A stretch of DNA of 64,000 bases, from NCBI RefSeq assembly GCF_030816715.1, contig NZ_JAUSYH010000001.1, positions 3,782,001 through 3,846,000 on the forward strand, given 5' to 3'. The notes under the pieces are model-generated. The model was not told where the DNA came from. It saw only the letters and a program-made list of their open reading frames with translations, and did not search any database. This stretch comes from Streptomyces achromogenes (GTDB lineage Bacteria; Actinomycetota; Actinomycetes; Streptomycetales; Streptomycetaceae). A program made the translations under genes and the position numbers. The number at the start of each line of letters is the position of its first letter. Within the stretch, counting starts at the first letter, position 1. Below, piece after piece: positions 1 to 9,124 of the stretch.

Positions 1-405
1 CTCGGCGCAGATGTCGAGGAGTTCGTCCCGGGTGGCGCCGGTGCCCCATAGCGCGTCGCAGGCCAGCAGGGCGCCCGCGCCGTCCGCGCTGCCGCCGGCC
101 ATGCCCCCGGCGACCGGGATGTCCTTGGCGATGTGCAGATGCACGTCGGGGGTCCGGCCGTACCGCTCGGCGAGGGCGATCGCGGCCCGCGCCGCCAGGT
201 TCGTGCGGTCCAGGGGCACCTGGGCCGCGTCCGGGCCCTCGCAGGTGACGCGGAGCGCGTCGGCCGGGGTCACCGTGACCTCGTCGTACAGGCCGACCGC
301 CAGGAACACGTTGGCCAGGTCGTGGAAGCCGTCCGGGCGGGCCGCGCCCACCGCGAGCTGCACGTTGACCTTGGCGGGCACCCGCACGGTGACGCGGGCG
401 CTCAC
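1..405 (-). CDS. ispE: 4-diphosphocytidyl-2-C-methyl-D-erythritol kinase, IspE (N-terminal part; gene runs off the window)
   Basis: IspE phosphorylates CDP-methylerythritol with ATP in the cytosolic MEP pathway to isoprenoid precursors. About 135 N-terminal residues are visible. They begin MSARVTVRVPAKVNVQL, typical of GHMP kinases, and contain the glycine-rich ATP loop PVAGGMAGGSADGAGA near residue 100. The C-terminal half lies beyond base 1. The start GTG (403-405) overlaps the TGA of rsmA, so the two are probably translationally coupled in the minus-strand operon rpfB-rsmA-ispE. The longer plus-strand frames here have no homology and are shadows. Confidence 0.93.
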   Translation of the reverse strand, partial: MSARVTVRVPAKVNVQLAVGAARPDGFHDLANVFLAVGLYDEVTVTPADALRVTCEGPDAAQVPLDRTNLAARAAIALAERYGRTPDVHLHIAKDIPVAGGMAGGSADGAGALLACDALWGTGATRDELLDICAE

Positions 406-1277
406 GCGGGGGCCTGCTGCCGGTGCTCGGCGATCCGGGCGAACTCCTCGACACCGAGGGCCTCGCCGCGCGCCTGCGGGGACACCCCGGCGGCGACCAG
501 GGCCCTCTCGGCGGCGGCCGCCGACCCCGCCCAGCCCGCGAGCGCGGCCCGCAGGGTCTTGCGGCGCTGGGCGAAGGCCGCGTCGACGACGGCGAAGACC
601 TCGCGCCGGGACGCCGTGGTCACGACCGGCTCGGACCGCCGCACCAGCGAGACCAGCCCGCTGTCCACGTTCGGCGCCGGCCAGAAGACGTTGCGGCCGA
701 TGGCGCCGGCCCGCTTGACGTCGGCGTACCAGTTCGCCTTCACGGACGGCACGCCGTACACCTTCGAGCCGGGGCCCGCGGCGAGCCGGTCGGCGACCTC
801 CGACTGGACCATGACCAGGGTGCGTTCGATGCTCGGGAACGTCTCCAGCATGTGCAGCAGCACGGGCACGGCGACGTTGTACGGCAGGTTCGCGACGAGC
901 GCGGTGGGGGCGGGGCCCGGCAGCCCGGTCACGTGCATCGCGTCGGAGTGCACCAGCGCGAACCGCTCCGCGCGCTGCGGCATGCGGGCGGTGATCGTCG
1001 CGGGCAGCGCGCCGGCCAGGACGTCGTCGATCTCGACGGCCGTGACCCGGTCGGCGACCTCCAGCAACGCGAGGGTGAGGGAGCCGAGCCCGGGACCCAC
1101 CTCGACGACCACGTCGTCGGGCCGGACACCCGCGGTGCGCACGATCCGGCGGACGGTGTTCGCGTCGATCACGAAGTTCTGGCCGCGCTGCTTGGTGGGC
1201 CGCACGCCGAGGACGGCCGCCAGCTCACGGATGTCGGCGGGGCCCAGAAGGGCGTCGGAAGGGGGGCTGCTGCTCAC
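402..1277 (-). CDS. rsmA: 16S rRNA (adenine(1518)-N6/adenine(1519)-N6)-dimethyltransferase RsmA (KsgA)
   Basis: This SAM-dependent enzyme dimethylates two adjacent adenines in the 3' terminal helix of 16S rRNA during small-subunit maturation. The 291 residues are normal for the family. Visible motifs are the SAM loop VVEVGPGLGSLT, the acidic motif AVEIDD, and the catalytic NLPYN (VANLPYNVAVP). The entry sequence KQRGQNFVID is also typical. The start is a GTG at 1275-1277. It lies 78 bp downstream of rpfB and overlaps ispE by four bases. The rpfB-rsmA-ispE order is conserved in actinobacteria. Confidence 0.96.
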   Translation of the reverse strand: MSSSPPSDALLGPADIRELAAVLGVRPTKQRGQNFVIDANTVRRIVRTAGVRPDDVVVEVGPGLGSLTLALLEVADRVTAVEIDDVLAGALPATITARMPQRAERFALVHSDAMHVTGLPGPAPTALVANLPYNVAVPVLLHMLETFPSIERTLVMVQSEVADRLAAGPGSKVYGVPSVKANWYADVKRAGAIGRNVFWPAPNVDSGLVSLVRRSEPVVTTASRREVFAVVDAAFAQRRKTLRAALAGWAGSAAAAERALVAAGVSPQARGEALGVEEFARIAEHRQQAPA

Positions 1278-1355
1278 GGGACAAGGGTACGGGGCTGCAA
1301 GGACGCCCCCGCACCGCCGCCGTGCGAGGCGGGCGAGGCGGGGCCTGCGACGCGG

Positions 1356-2768
1356 TCAGCCGTGCAGGCGTCGTCCGCAGTGCGGCCAGGGGCTCGCGCC
1401 GCGTCGCACGTACAGCTTCTTCGCGCGGAGCGTCTGCTCCGCCGCCGAGGCGTCCTGCGGCCGTCCGCTGCCGCCGAGACTCTGCCAGGTGCGGGTGTCG
1501 AACTGGTAGAGGCCGCCGTAGGTGCCCGACGCGTCGACGGCGCCGGGCCGGCCGCCCGACTCGCAGGCCGCGAGGCTGCGCCAGTCCAGGCCGTCCGCTC
1601 CCCGCACCGACGACGGCAGCGGCTTCGTCCCGACCCTCACCCGCTGCTCGCGCGGCTCGCGCACGGTCTCCTCGCGGATCCGCCGGGGCTTCTGCCGCAC
1701 GCCGTTGACGGAGCGCAGGGCGTAGGTGATGCGCCGCAGTCCGGGCTGTCCGGCCCGCTCCACCACCTCCGTGCCCTTGAACAGCGAGGGGTCCTCGCTG
1801 CGGCGCACGGCGAACGGGATCTGCTCCTCGCGGACCTCCTGGGAGCCGGTGATCCGCAGCACGGTGACCGTCTGGCCGTCGCGCGGGAAACTGCCGGGCT
1901 CGACGGAGGTGGTGTCCTCGCCGCGCAGGGTGATCCCGGCCGCCGCGACCGCCTCGCGCACGGTCGCCGCGTTGGTGCGGATGGTGCGGGCCCGGCCGTC
2001 GGCCATGACGGTGACGGAACGCTCGGTGCGCACGTCCAGCGCCAGCCCGGCGCGTCCGATGCGCTGCGAGCGCGACACGGACATGTACGCGCCCTCCGCC
2101 CGCACCCCGAGCTGCCGGAGCGCCTCCTCCACCGTGTGCGCGGTCGTCCACCACTCGTGGCGCTGCCCGTCCAGGGTGAGCCGGACGGGCCGCCCGTAGT
2201 GCACGGTGATCTCGTCGCCGCTCGCGAGATCCGTGCCCGCGGCGGGTGCGACCACGTCGTGCTCGCCGACCCGCACGCCCTCGTCCGCGAGGAGTTCGCC
2301 CACGTCGTCGGCGAAGGTGTGCAGGGTGCGCGGCTTGCCGTCGACGGTCAGCTCCACCGCCTTGTCGTCGGCGACGAACGCGGTGGTGCCGCCCGCCAGG
2401 AACGCCACGACGAGGGCCTGCGGAAGCAGCCGGCGCATCGCGGACTCCGGGCGCTCGGCGTCACGCGCCCGGCGCCGGCGCTCGGCCCGCCGCCCCACGC
2501 CCCGCGCCTGCGCCGGCAGCGGCGGTCCGGGGAGGGGAAGCACCGGCTCGGTCAGCTGCAGCGTCCGCGCGGGCCCGGCCGCGGCCGGCTCCGCTTCGTA
2601 CGCGTCGTGCGCGTCGTGCGTCGCGTACTCCTCGTAGGAGGGGCGGTACGTGTCGTCGTACGTCCCGGGCGCCGCGTACACGCCGTACGCGACCGTCTCG
2701 GCGTCGTGCAGGTCGACCTGCGTCCCGCCGCCGTACGGCCCGTACTCGAGGTACTGCGAGTTGCTCAC
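1356..2768 (-). CDS. rpfB: resuscitation-promoting factor RpfB-type, secreted/anchored muralytic transglycosylase
   Basis: This cell-wall-cleaving protein helps dormant cells or spores resume growth. The 470 residues run as follows. First comes an unusually long cytoplasmic N-terminus of about 125 residues, rich in Tyr, His and Asp. A single signal-anchor helix (LLPQALVVAFLAGGTTAF) follows. Then come three DUF348 repeats, a G5 domain around residues 310-385, and a C-terminal lysozyme-like Rpf domain with the catalytic Glu in LAACESGG plus GGLYQF and TW motifs. The start GTG is at 2766-2768, with a candidate promoter just upstream. The long polar N-terminus before the anchor is longer than in mycobacterial RpfB and could be over-extended by annotation. 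Confidence 0.93.
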   Translation of the reverse strand: MSNSQYLEYGPYGGGTQVDLHDAETVAYGVYAAPGTYDDTYRPSYEEYATHDAHDAYEAEPAAAGPARTLQLTEPVLPLPGPPLPAQARGVGRRAERRRRARDAERPESAMRRLLPQALVVAFLAGGTTAFVADDKAVELTVDGKPRTLHTFADDVGELLADEGVRVGEHDVVAPAAGTDLASGDEITVHYGRPVRLTLDGQRHEWWTTAHTVEEALRQLGVRAEGAYMSVSRSQRIGRAGLALDVRTERSVTVMADGRARTIRTNAATVREAVAAAGITLRGEDTTSVEPGSFPRDGQTVTVLRITGSQEVREEQIPFAVRRSEDPSLFKGTEVVERAGQPGLRRITYALRSVNGVRQKPRRIREETVREPREQRVRVGTKPLPSSVRGADGLDWRSLAACESGGRPGAVDASGTYGGLYQFDTRTWQSLGGSGRPQDASAAEQTLRAKKLYVRRGASPWPHCGRRLHG

Positions 2769-2807
2769 GCCGACACTCCAGGGGTGGGGTCCGGATCGGG
2801 CCCCCAG

Positions 2808-2842
2808 AACCTAGCGGAGCGACGGTCACTCTCCAAAGTGAC
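2808..2842 (-). promoter_or_regulatory. candidate sigma-70-type promoter of rpfB with overlapping inverted repeat
   Basis: On the minus strand TTGGAG (2836-2831) and TAGGTT (2813-2808) are separated by 17 bp, 40 bp before the rpfB start. The -35 hexamer is the loop of a perfect 6-bp inverted repeat, GTCACT/AGTGAC (2825-2842). A regulator bound there would block RNA polymerase. The hexamers are seen in the sequence; function is inferred. Confidence 0.5.
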
Positions 2843-2880
2843 GCGGCTACCGAGTGTGGTGTTCGACGCGCGTGTGCGGG

Positions 2881-3801
2881 TCAGTACCCGAACGCGCGTG
2901 CCGTGTTGGCGGCGAGAGCGGCGGCCAGGACGTCCTCGTCGACGCCCCGCACGGCGGCCAGGGCGCGCACGGTGACGGGGATCAGGAAGGGGGCGTTGGG
3001 CCGTCCTCGGTAGGGCGCCGGGGTGAGGAACGGGGCGTCGGTCTCCACCAGGAGCAGCTCCGCGGGGGCCACGGCGACGGCGTCCCGGAGGTTCTGGGCG
3101 TTCTTGAAGGTGACGTTGCCGGCGAAGGACATGAAGTAGCCGGCGCGGGCGCAGATCCCGGCCATCTCGGCGTCGCCGGAGTAGCAGTGGAAGACGGTGC
3201 GCTCGGGGGCGCCCTCCTCCTTCAGGACGCGCAGCACGTCGGCGTGCGCGTCGCGGTCGTGGATGACCAGGGCCTTGCCGTGCCGTTTGGCCATCTCGAT
3301 GTGGGCGCGGAAGGAGCTCTCCTGGGCTTCCCTGCCCTCGGGGCCGGTGCGGAAGAAGTCGAGACCCGTCTCGCCGACGCCCTTGACGTGCGGGAGCGCG
3401 GCGAGGCGGTCGATCTCGGCGAGCGCCTCGTCGAGCGCCGCGGTGCCGCCCGCCGTCCGCGCACCGTGCCGGGACCGACCTCCCCCGGCCCTCGGGGGCT
3501 GGGAGGCGCCCCCGGGGTCTCCGTGCACGATCCGCGGCGCCTCGTTCGGGTGCAGGGCGACGGCAGCGTGCACGCTGTCGTGCGCCGCCGCCGTCTCGGC
3601 CGCCCACCGCGAGCCCCGGACGTCGCAGCCGACCTGGACGACCGTGGTCACGCCGACCGACGCGGCTTTGGCGAGGGCCTCCGCCACCGTGTCCGACTGC
3701 ATGTCGAGGTGGGTGTGGGAGTCCGCGACCGGCACCCCGAGGGGGGCCGGAAGCGGCGGCGCGGCACTCTTGTCGGCGCGGTCGCCGGCGTTCGAAGACA
3801 T
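2881..3801 (-). CDS. tatD: TatD-family metal-dependent hydrolase (3'-5' DNase/RNase)
   Basis: TatD proteins are metallo-hydrolases that trim DNA or RNA 3' ends. The 306 residues carry the full metal-ligand set: DSHTHLD at the N-terminus, the Glu of GETGLDF, the His of HDRDAH, HCYSG, and the Asp of VETDAPFL. A Gly/Arg-rich insertion of about 25 residues (around 110-135, HGDPGGASQPPRAGGGRSRH) interrupts the region after the HPNEAP motif and is absent from short homologues; it is in frame and probably a loop. The gene ends 112 bp before the rpfB start and may share a transcript with it. Confidence 0.93.
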   Translation of the reverse strand: MSSNAGDRADKSAAPPLPAPLGVPVADSHTHLDMQSDTVAEALAKAASVGVTTVVQVGCDVRGSRWAAETAAAHDSVHAAVALHPNEAPRIVHGDPGGASQPPRAGGGRSRHGARTAGGTAALDEALAEIDRLAALPHVKGVGETGLDFFRTGPEGREAQESSFRAHIEMAKRHGKALVIHDRDAHADVLRVLKEEGAPERTVFHCYSGDAEMAGICARAGYFMSFAGNVTFKNAQNLRDAVAVAPAELLLVETDAPFLTPAPYRGRPNAPFLIPVTVRALAAVRGVDEDVLAAALAANTARAFGY

Positions 3802-3888
3802 GCCCCGATCCTACGGAAGGAGCCGCGGAAGGAGCCGCCCTCCCCGGCCGGCCCGGGCTAGCTCGCGACGGCTCCCGGCCGGCCCGGG

Positions 3889-4296
3889 CTAGCTCGCCTT
3901 GCGGAAGGGGTGCAGCAGGTCGGACAGGTGCCAGTGGTGCTGTGGCTGTCCCTGCGGGTCCCCCTCGGCCGCCGTCACCGGCGCCTGGACCGGTCCGGCC
4001 GGGGGCGCCTTGCGCTGACGGGCCGCGCTCAGCACCGAGGAGACCTGGCCCGCCCGCATGATGCGCACGATGTGCCCGTCGCAGTTCTGACAGGCCGGCC
4101 GGCTCAACGGCGACGGCACGACACGCCCGTTCGCCACGTAGAGGACGAACTCGTGGCCGTCGGCGTCGGTGTGGTGCTCGATCTCGTACGACTGTTCCCA
4201 GCCGTGCCCGCAGCGCATGCAGGCGAAGGAGTACGACTCGTTGACGACGGCGCTCGCACCGCCGCGGAGGCCGGTCTGCCCTGTGATGTCACTCAT
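3889..4296 (-). CDS. conserved hypothetical zinc-ribbon-like protein, 135 aa
   Basis: No function is assigned. The ATG at 4294-4296 gives a soluble protein beginning MSDITGQTGLRGG. It has two Cys pairs, CMRCGHGW near residue 28 and CQNCDGH near residue 70, which could bind one zinc. A His/Gln/Pro-rich tail ends HWHLSDLLHPFRKAS. A longer in-frame extension upstream to 4452 lacks homology-like character and has no ribosome site, so the shorter start is preferred. It stands between tatD and rsmI on the same strand, with a 245-bp gap towards rsmI in which I see no gene. Codon use looks normal for the chromosome. Confidence 0.75.
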   Translation of the reverse strand: MSDITGQTGLRGGASAVVNESYSFACMRCGHGWEQSYEIEHHTDADGHEFVLYVANGRVVPSPLSRPACQNCDGHIVRIMRAGQVSSVLSAARQRKAPPAGPVQAPVTAAEGDPQGQPQHHWHLSDLLHPFRKAS

Positions 4297-4541
4297 GGCC
4301 GCTCCCGTGGTCCGCTGGTGGGACGGTTCACGTCCCGTCGTCCAGTGGACGCCTCCCCCGCGGCGAATGCACTCGACCTGTGCACTGTTGAAGGCGATTT
4401 GGGTGTCCCTTGCCCCAGGGCCCGGGGTCCTTTGCCCGCGCATGGGGCGCATGCTCAGACGACATGCGCCCTGCTCAGAGGGGTTGTGAGCCCCTTCACA
4501 CCACCCCGGTGTCAGCCGTCACAGCACGACCCCGTCAGCGG

Positions 4542-5414
4542 TCAGAGCGCACCGGAGTTCTTGGCCGCCACCACCGCGTCGAACACCTCGCGCTTGGGCA
4601 GCCCGGCCTCCGCCGCGACGGCCGCGATGGCCTCCTTGCGGCGTTCGCCCGCCTCCTCGCGCACCCGCACGCGCCGCACCAGTTCCGTCGCGTCGAGTTC
4701 CTCGGGCCCGCGCTGCGGCGCGCCGGTGACGACGACGGTGATCTCGCCCCGCACGCCCTCGGCCGCCCACTCCGCCAGTTCGCCGAGCGGGCCTCGCTTC
4801 ACCTCTTCGTAGGTCTTGGTGAGTTCGCGGCAGACGGCGGCCCGCCGGTCCGCGCCGAACACCTCGGCCATCGCGGCGAGGGTGTCGTCGAGCCGGTGGG
4901 GGGCCTCGAAGTAGACGAGGGTGCGGCGCTCGTCGGCGACGTCGCGCAGCCGCGACAGCCGTTCGCCCGCTTTGCGCGGCAGGAACCCCTCGAAGCAGAA
5001 CCGGTCGACGGGCAGCCCGGACAGGGCCAGCGCGGTGAGCACCGCGGACGGGCCGGGGACGGCGGTGACGCGGACGTCCTTCTCCACTGCGGCGGCGACC
5101 AGCCGGTAGCCGGGGTCGGAGACCGAGGGCATGCCGGCGTCGGTGACCAGCAGCACCCGTGCGCCGCCGACGAGTTCCTCGACCAGCTCGGGTGTGCGGG
5201 CGGACTCGTTGCCCTCGAAGTAGGACACCACCCGCCCCTTGGGCGTCACGCCCAGGGCCTGGGTCAGCCGGCGCAGTCGGCGGGTGTCCTCGGCGGCGAT
5301 GACGTCGGCGACCGTCAGTTCCTCGGCGAGACGCGGCGGGGCGTCCGCGACGTCGCCGATGGGCGTGCCGGCGAGGACGAGGACTCCGGGGGCGGTTCGG
5401 GGCGTAGCTGTCAC
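4542..5414 (-). CDS. rsmI: 16S rRNA (cytidine(1402)-2'-O)-methyltransferase RsmI
   Basis: RsmI 2'-O-methylates C1402 in the decoding centre of 16S rRNA using SAM. The 290-residue protein has the tetrapyrrole-methylase fold. Visible motifs are the N-terminal GTPIGDVADAPPR, the EDTRRLRRL segment, VTDAGMPSVSDPGYRLV, and the C-terminal KRGPLGELAEW. The start is GTG at 5412-5414, 63 bp from the divergent pmt start, so the two promoters must sit back to back. A frame covering the same DNA in another register (4519-5451) is Arg/Gly-rich and is a shadow. Confidence 0.95.
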   Translation of the reverse strand: MTATPRTAPGVLVLAGTPIGDVADAPPRLAEELTVADVIAAEDTRRLRRLTQALGVTPKGRVVSYFEGNESARTPELVEELVGGARVLLVTDAGMPSVSDPGYRLVAAAVEKDVRVTAVPGPSAVLTALALSGLPVDRFCFEGFLPRKAGERLSRLRDVADERRTLVYFEAPHRLDDTLAAMAEVFGADRRAAVCRELTKTYEEVKRGPLGELAEWAAEGVRGEITVVVTGAPQRGPEELDATELVRRVRVREEAGERRKEAIAAVAAEAGLPKREVFDAVVAAKNSGAL

Positions 5415-5477
5415 GTTTCCATCCTCGCAGGGGGAGAGACACGGGACTCACACAGACGTGTTCCCTACGATGGCGCG

Positions 5478-7229
5478 GTGACCAGTACCGCGTCCTCCAT
5501 GGACTCCACGGACTACCGGCAGGGCCCGGCGCCGCACGACCGGCGGCCGTCGTGGCAGCAGCGGCTGCGCCGTTTCGGCTACCCGGCGCAGTCCTCCGCC
5601 GACGTCCGGGAGCGTCTGCTGCCGCCGTTCGCGCAGCCCAGCCCGCGGCTGTGGCAGGCGCTCGGCGTCCCGTACGGGTGGGCGGACCGGATCGTCCGCT
5701 GGTCGTCCTGGCTCGGTCCGCTGCTGGTCACGCTGCTGGCGGGTGTGCTGCGGTTCTGGCATCTGGGCAGCCCCAGGGCGGTGATATTCGACGAGACGTA
5801 CTACGCGAAGGACGCGTGGGCGCTCGTCCACCGCGGGTTCGAGGTCAACTGGGACAAGAACGCCAACGACGCCATCCTCTCCTCGGGCGGCCATGTCCCG
5901 ATCCCGGGGGACGCGGCGTACGTCGTGCATCCGCCGGTCGGCAAGTACGTGATCGGGCTGGGCGAACTGCTCTTCGGGTTCGACCCGTTCGGCTGGCGGT
6001 TCATGACGGCGGTGCTCGGCACGCTCAGCGTGCTGATGCTGTGCCGGATCGGCCGCCGTCTCTTCCGCTCCACGTTCCTCGGCTGCCTCGCGGGCGCGCT
6101 GATGGCGGTCGACGGCCTGCACTTCGTGATGAGCCGGGCGGCCCTGCTCGACGGGGTGCTGATGTTCTTCGTGCTGGCGGCGTTCGGCTGTCTGGTGGCC
6201 GACCGGGACTGGGCCCGCGCGCGACTCGCCGCGGCGCTCGAGCCGGACGCCGACGGCCGCTGCCGTCCCGACGCGCACCTCGCGGAGACGACCCGCGTCG
6301 GGTGGCGCCCCTGGCGCTGGGGGGCGGGCCTGATGCTGGGCCTGGCCATCGGCACGAAGTGGAACGGCCTGTACATCATGGTGGCGTTCTGCCTGATGGC
6401 GGTGTTGTGGGACGTCGGCTCGCGCAAGGTGGCGGGCGCCCGGCGTCCGTACCTGGCGGTGCTGAAGCGGGACACGGGCCTGGCGTTCCTGGCGACGGTG
6501 CCGGTCGCGCTGGTCACGTACCTGCTGTCGTGGACGGGCTGGATCCTGTCCGCCACGGACGGCAAGGGCGGCTACTACCGCAGCTGGGCGGCGACCGACG
6601 GCAAGGGCGGCAGCTGGACCTGGCTGTTCCCCGACTGGTGGCGCAGCCTGTGGCACTACGAGCACGAGGTGTACGAGTTCCACACCCACCTCACGTCGCC
6701 GCACACGTACCAGTCGAACCCGTGGAGCTGGCTCGTCCTCGGCCGGCCGGTCTCCTACTTCTACGAGTCCCCGGCGCCCGGCGCGGACGGCTGTCCGACG
6801 GACGCGGGCGAGAAGTGCGCGCGCGAGGTGCTGGCGATCGGCACCCCGCTGCTGTGGTGGGCGGCCTGCTTCGCGGTGCTGTTCGTGCTGTGGCGCTGGC
6901 TGTTCCGCCGTGACTGGCGTGCGGGCGCGATCGTCTGCGCCGTCGCGGCCGGCTACCTGCCGTGGTTCATGTACCAGGAACGCACGATCTTCCTGTTCTA
7001 CGCCGTCGTGTTCCTGCCTTTCCTGTGTCTGGCCGTGGCCATGATGATCGGGGCCCTCGTCGGTCCCCCGGGATCCAGCGACACCCGTCGGGTCGCGGGC
7101 GCCACGGGCGCGGGCGTCCTGGTCCTCCTGATCACCTGGAACTTCATCTACTTCTTCCCCCTGTACACCGGCCAGGCCATCCCGATCGACGACTGGCGTT
7201 CACGGATGTGGCTGGACACGTGGGTCTAA
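5478..7229 (+). CDS. pmt: polyprenyl-phosphate-mannose--protein mannosyltransferase (PMT, GT39), integral membrane
   Basis: PMT transfers mannose from polyprenyl-phosphate-mannose to Ser/Thr of exported proteins outside the membrane. In Streptomyces this O-mannosylation affects phage infection and cell-wall antibiotic sensitivity. The 583 residues start at GTG 5478. After a 55-residue cytosolic tail come many transmembrane helices and the GT39 signature AVIFDETYYAKDAW with its catalytic Asp-Glu in the first loop. HPPVGKYVI and a C-terminal KWNGLY/QERTIFLFYAVVFLPF region follow. The open frame extends upstream to 4410, but that part is antisense to rsmI. The pair rsmI/pmt is divergently arranged. 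Confidence 0.95.
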   Translation: MTSTASSMDSTDYRQGPAPHDRRPSWQQRLRRFGYPAQSSADVRERLLPPFAQPSPRLWQALGVPYGWADRIVRWSSWLGPLLVTLLAGVLRFWHLGSPRAVIFDETYYAKDAWALVHRGFEVNWDKNANDAILSSGGHVPIPGDAAYVVHPPVGKYVIGLGELLFGFDPFGWRFMTAVLGTLSVLMLCRIGRRLFRSTFLGCLAGALMAVDGLHFVMSRAALLDGVLMFFVLAAFGCLVADRDWARARLAAALEPDADGRCRPDAHLAETTRVGWRPWRWGAGLMLGLAIGTKWNGLYIMVAFCLMAVLWDVGSRKVAGARRPYLAVLKRDTGLAFLATVPVALVTYLLSWTGWILSATDGKGGYYRSWAATDGKGGSWTWLFPDWWRSLWHYEHEVYEFHTHLTSPHTYQSNPWSWLVLGRPVSYFYESPAPGADGCPTDAGEKCAREVLAIGTPLLWWAACFAVLFVLWRWLFRRDWRAGAIVCAVAAGYLPWFMYQERTIFLFYAVVFLPFLCLAVAMMIGALVGPPGSSDTRRVAGATGAGVLVLLITWNFIYFFPLYTGQAIPIDDWRSRMWLDTWV

Positions 7230-7289
7230 CGATTGCGGAAACTCCCGCCCCGTGCGCCATGTCAGCGCTTACTGTGAGGCTGAGCGCGG

Positions 7290-7311
7290 TTTTCTGAACG
7301 CGTTCAGAAAA
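7290..7311. promoter_or_regulatory. perfect 22-bp palindrome upstream of the first PBP gene
   Basis: The half-site TTTTCTGAACG is followed immediately by its exact complement; the centre is CGCG. It lies 60 bp after the pmt stop and 45 bp before the PBP ATG, and is followed by a short hairpin GACCC-gcga-GGGTC (7312-7325). A loop-free palindrome suggests a dimeric repressor site more than a terminator, although weak termination of pmt is possible. Confidence 0.5.
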
Positions 7312-7355
7312 GACCCGCGAGGGTCACCACGGGGAGGACGGGGAGGGCGCGGACC

Positions 7356-8990
7356 ATGCGCAAGGGTGCCAAGGCGGCCATCGTGGGATCGGTGTTCGCG
7401 ATGATGGTGGGCGGGGCCGGCTACGGGGCGTTCAACGTCGTGAGCGCGCTGAGCGACACCGGCGGGAGCGGCGGACCGGGAGGCGCCGAGCCGGTGGCCG
7501 TGAAGAGCGGACCACCGAGCGGCTCCGAGGTGAAGGACACCAGCGCCGCGTTCTTCGCGGCCTGGGAGAAGGGCCAGGCCTCGGCCGCCGCCGATCTCAC
7601 CAACAACGCGGCGAAGGCCGAGCCGCTGCTGACCTCGTACGGCCAGGCCGCGCACATCACGGGCGTGAAGATCACCCCGGGCCGAACGGCCGGCGACAGC
7701 GTGCCCTTCTCCGTGAAGGCGACGGTGTCCTTCGGCGGGAAGTCCAAGCCGCTCGCCTACCGGAGCCGGCTGACGGTCGTGCGGGGCGTCACCACCGGCA
7801 AGGCGCTGGTCGACTGGCAGCCGTCGGTCGTCCATCCCGCGCTGAAGAACATGGACGACACCCTGGTCACGGGTGACTCCTCGGCGCCGTCGATCGAGGC
7901 CGTGGACCGGGACGGCAAGGTGCTGACGAAGGAGAAGTACCCCTCCCTGGGGCCGGTCCTGGACCAGCTGCGCACCAAGTACGGGGCGAAGGCGGGCGGG
8001 ACGCCGGGCATCGAGCTGGCGATCCGGCACGCCACCCCCGACACCGCCGACACCTCGCTGCTGACGCTCGCCGAGGGCAAGGCGGGCAAGCTGCCCACGA
8101 CCCTCAGCGTGAGCGTGCAGGCGGCGGCGGAGAAGGCGGTCCAGAGGTACCCCGAGTCGTCGGTGGTGGCGGTCCAGCCCAGCACCGGCGAGATCCTGGC
8201 CGTCGCCAACAACCGCGACGACGGCTGGAACGCCGCGTTCCTGGGCGAGGTCGCGCCCGGCTCCACCATGAAGATCGTCAGCGCGGCCACCCTCATCGAC
8301 AACGGGCTCACCACCGCGAACGGACCCGCGCCCTGCCCGTCCTCGGCCGTCTCCGAGAGCCAGACCTTCAAGAACATCAAGGGCATGAAGCCCGACGAGG
8401 GCGCGACCCTCTCCGAGAGCTTCGCCCGCTCCTGCAACACGGCGTTCGTGAAGTTCGCGGACGAGGTGAAGGCCGACTCGCTGACGAACGAGGCCCGGGA
8501 CCGCTTCGGGATCGGCCTCGACTGGCAGACCGGCATCCCCTCGTTCGACGGCTCCGTCCCGGCGGCCGGCGGCCCGGACACCGCGGCCGGCCTGATCGGC
8601 CAGGGCAAGGTCCAGATGAACCCGCTGAACATGGCCTCGGTGACCGCGACCGCGATGACCGGCGCCTTCCGGCAGCCGGTGATCGTGCCGCTGAGCCTCG
8701 ACGGCCGTGACCCGGCCCGCGCGAAGGGACTGTCGGCGAGCACCGTCCAGCAGCTGCGCTCCATGATGAACCGCACCGCGACCAGCGGCACCGCGGCCGA
8801 GGTGATGGCCGGGCTGAGCGGCCGCATCGGCGCGAAGACCGGCTCCGCCGAGGTCGACGGACAGGCCAGGTCCGACAGCTGGTTCACCGGCTACCGGGGC
8901 GACGTGGCGGCCGCCGCGATGACCCAGGACGGCGGCCACGGCATCGACGCGTCGGGGCCGATCGTCGTGGAGGTGCTGCGGGCCGGCTGA
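7356..8990 (+). CDS. penicillin-binding protein, class B-like transpeptidase with NTF2-like N-terminal domain (copy 1)
   Basis: This membrane-anchored D,D-transpeptidase cross-links peptidoglycan. The 544 residues contain one N-terminal helix (AAIVGSVFAMMVGGAGYGAF), an NTF2-like MecA_N domain (about 50-155), a linker, and a transpeptidase domain. All three active-site motifs are present: S303-T-M-K, S359-C-N and K494-T-G-S. ATG 7356 follows a GGGGAGG-type ribosome site. The adjacent gene is a paralogue with the same domain order, so this is a tandem duplication. The dimerisation domain typical of class B PBPs is very short. The gene could act in sporulation, given ssgE next door, but that is inference. 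Confidence 0.92.
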   Translation: MRKGAKAAIVGSVFAMMVGGAGYGAFNVVSALSDTGGSGGPGGAEPVAVKSGPPSGSEVKDTSAAFFAAWEKGQASAAADLTNNAAKAEPLLTSYGQAAHITGVKITPGRTAGDSVPFSVKATVSFGGKSKPLAYRSRLTVVRGVTTGKALVDWQPSVVHPALKNMDDTLVTGDSSAPSIEAVDRDGKVLTKEKYPSLGPVLDQLRTKYGAKAGGTPGIELAIRHATPDTADTSLLTLAEGKAGKLPTTLSVSVQAAAEKAVQRYPESSVVAVQPSTGEILAVANNRDDGWNAAFLGEVAPGSTMKIVSAATLIDNGLTTANGPAPCPSSAVSESQTFKNIKGMKPDEGATLSESFARSCNTAFVKFADEVKADSLTNEARDRFGIGLDWQTGIPSFDGSVPAAGGPDTAAGLIGQGKVQMNPLNMASVTATAMTGAFRQPVIVPLSLDGRDPARAKGLSASTVQQLRSMMNRTATSGTAAEVMAGLSGRIGAKTGSAEVDGQARSDSWFTGYRGDVAAAAMTQDGGHGIDASGPIVVEVLRAG

Positions 8991-9124
8991 ACCGGAACCG
9001 GAGTGGCCGACGTCACCTATGGCGTCACACCCACAGGACGGGACTCTAGGCTGTTGCCGTCGTTTGGGTCGGTGAGGGCAACGGGGCGGGGGGAAGCCCC
9101 TGGGGATCCGGAGGATCGCACGCA

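Noticed and set aside
4410..5477. 356-residue N-terminal extension of the pmt open frame
   Set aside because: It is antisense to rsmI, Arg/Gly-rich and lacks any domain; the GTG at 5478 gives the known PMT N-terminus.
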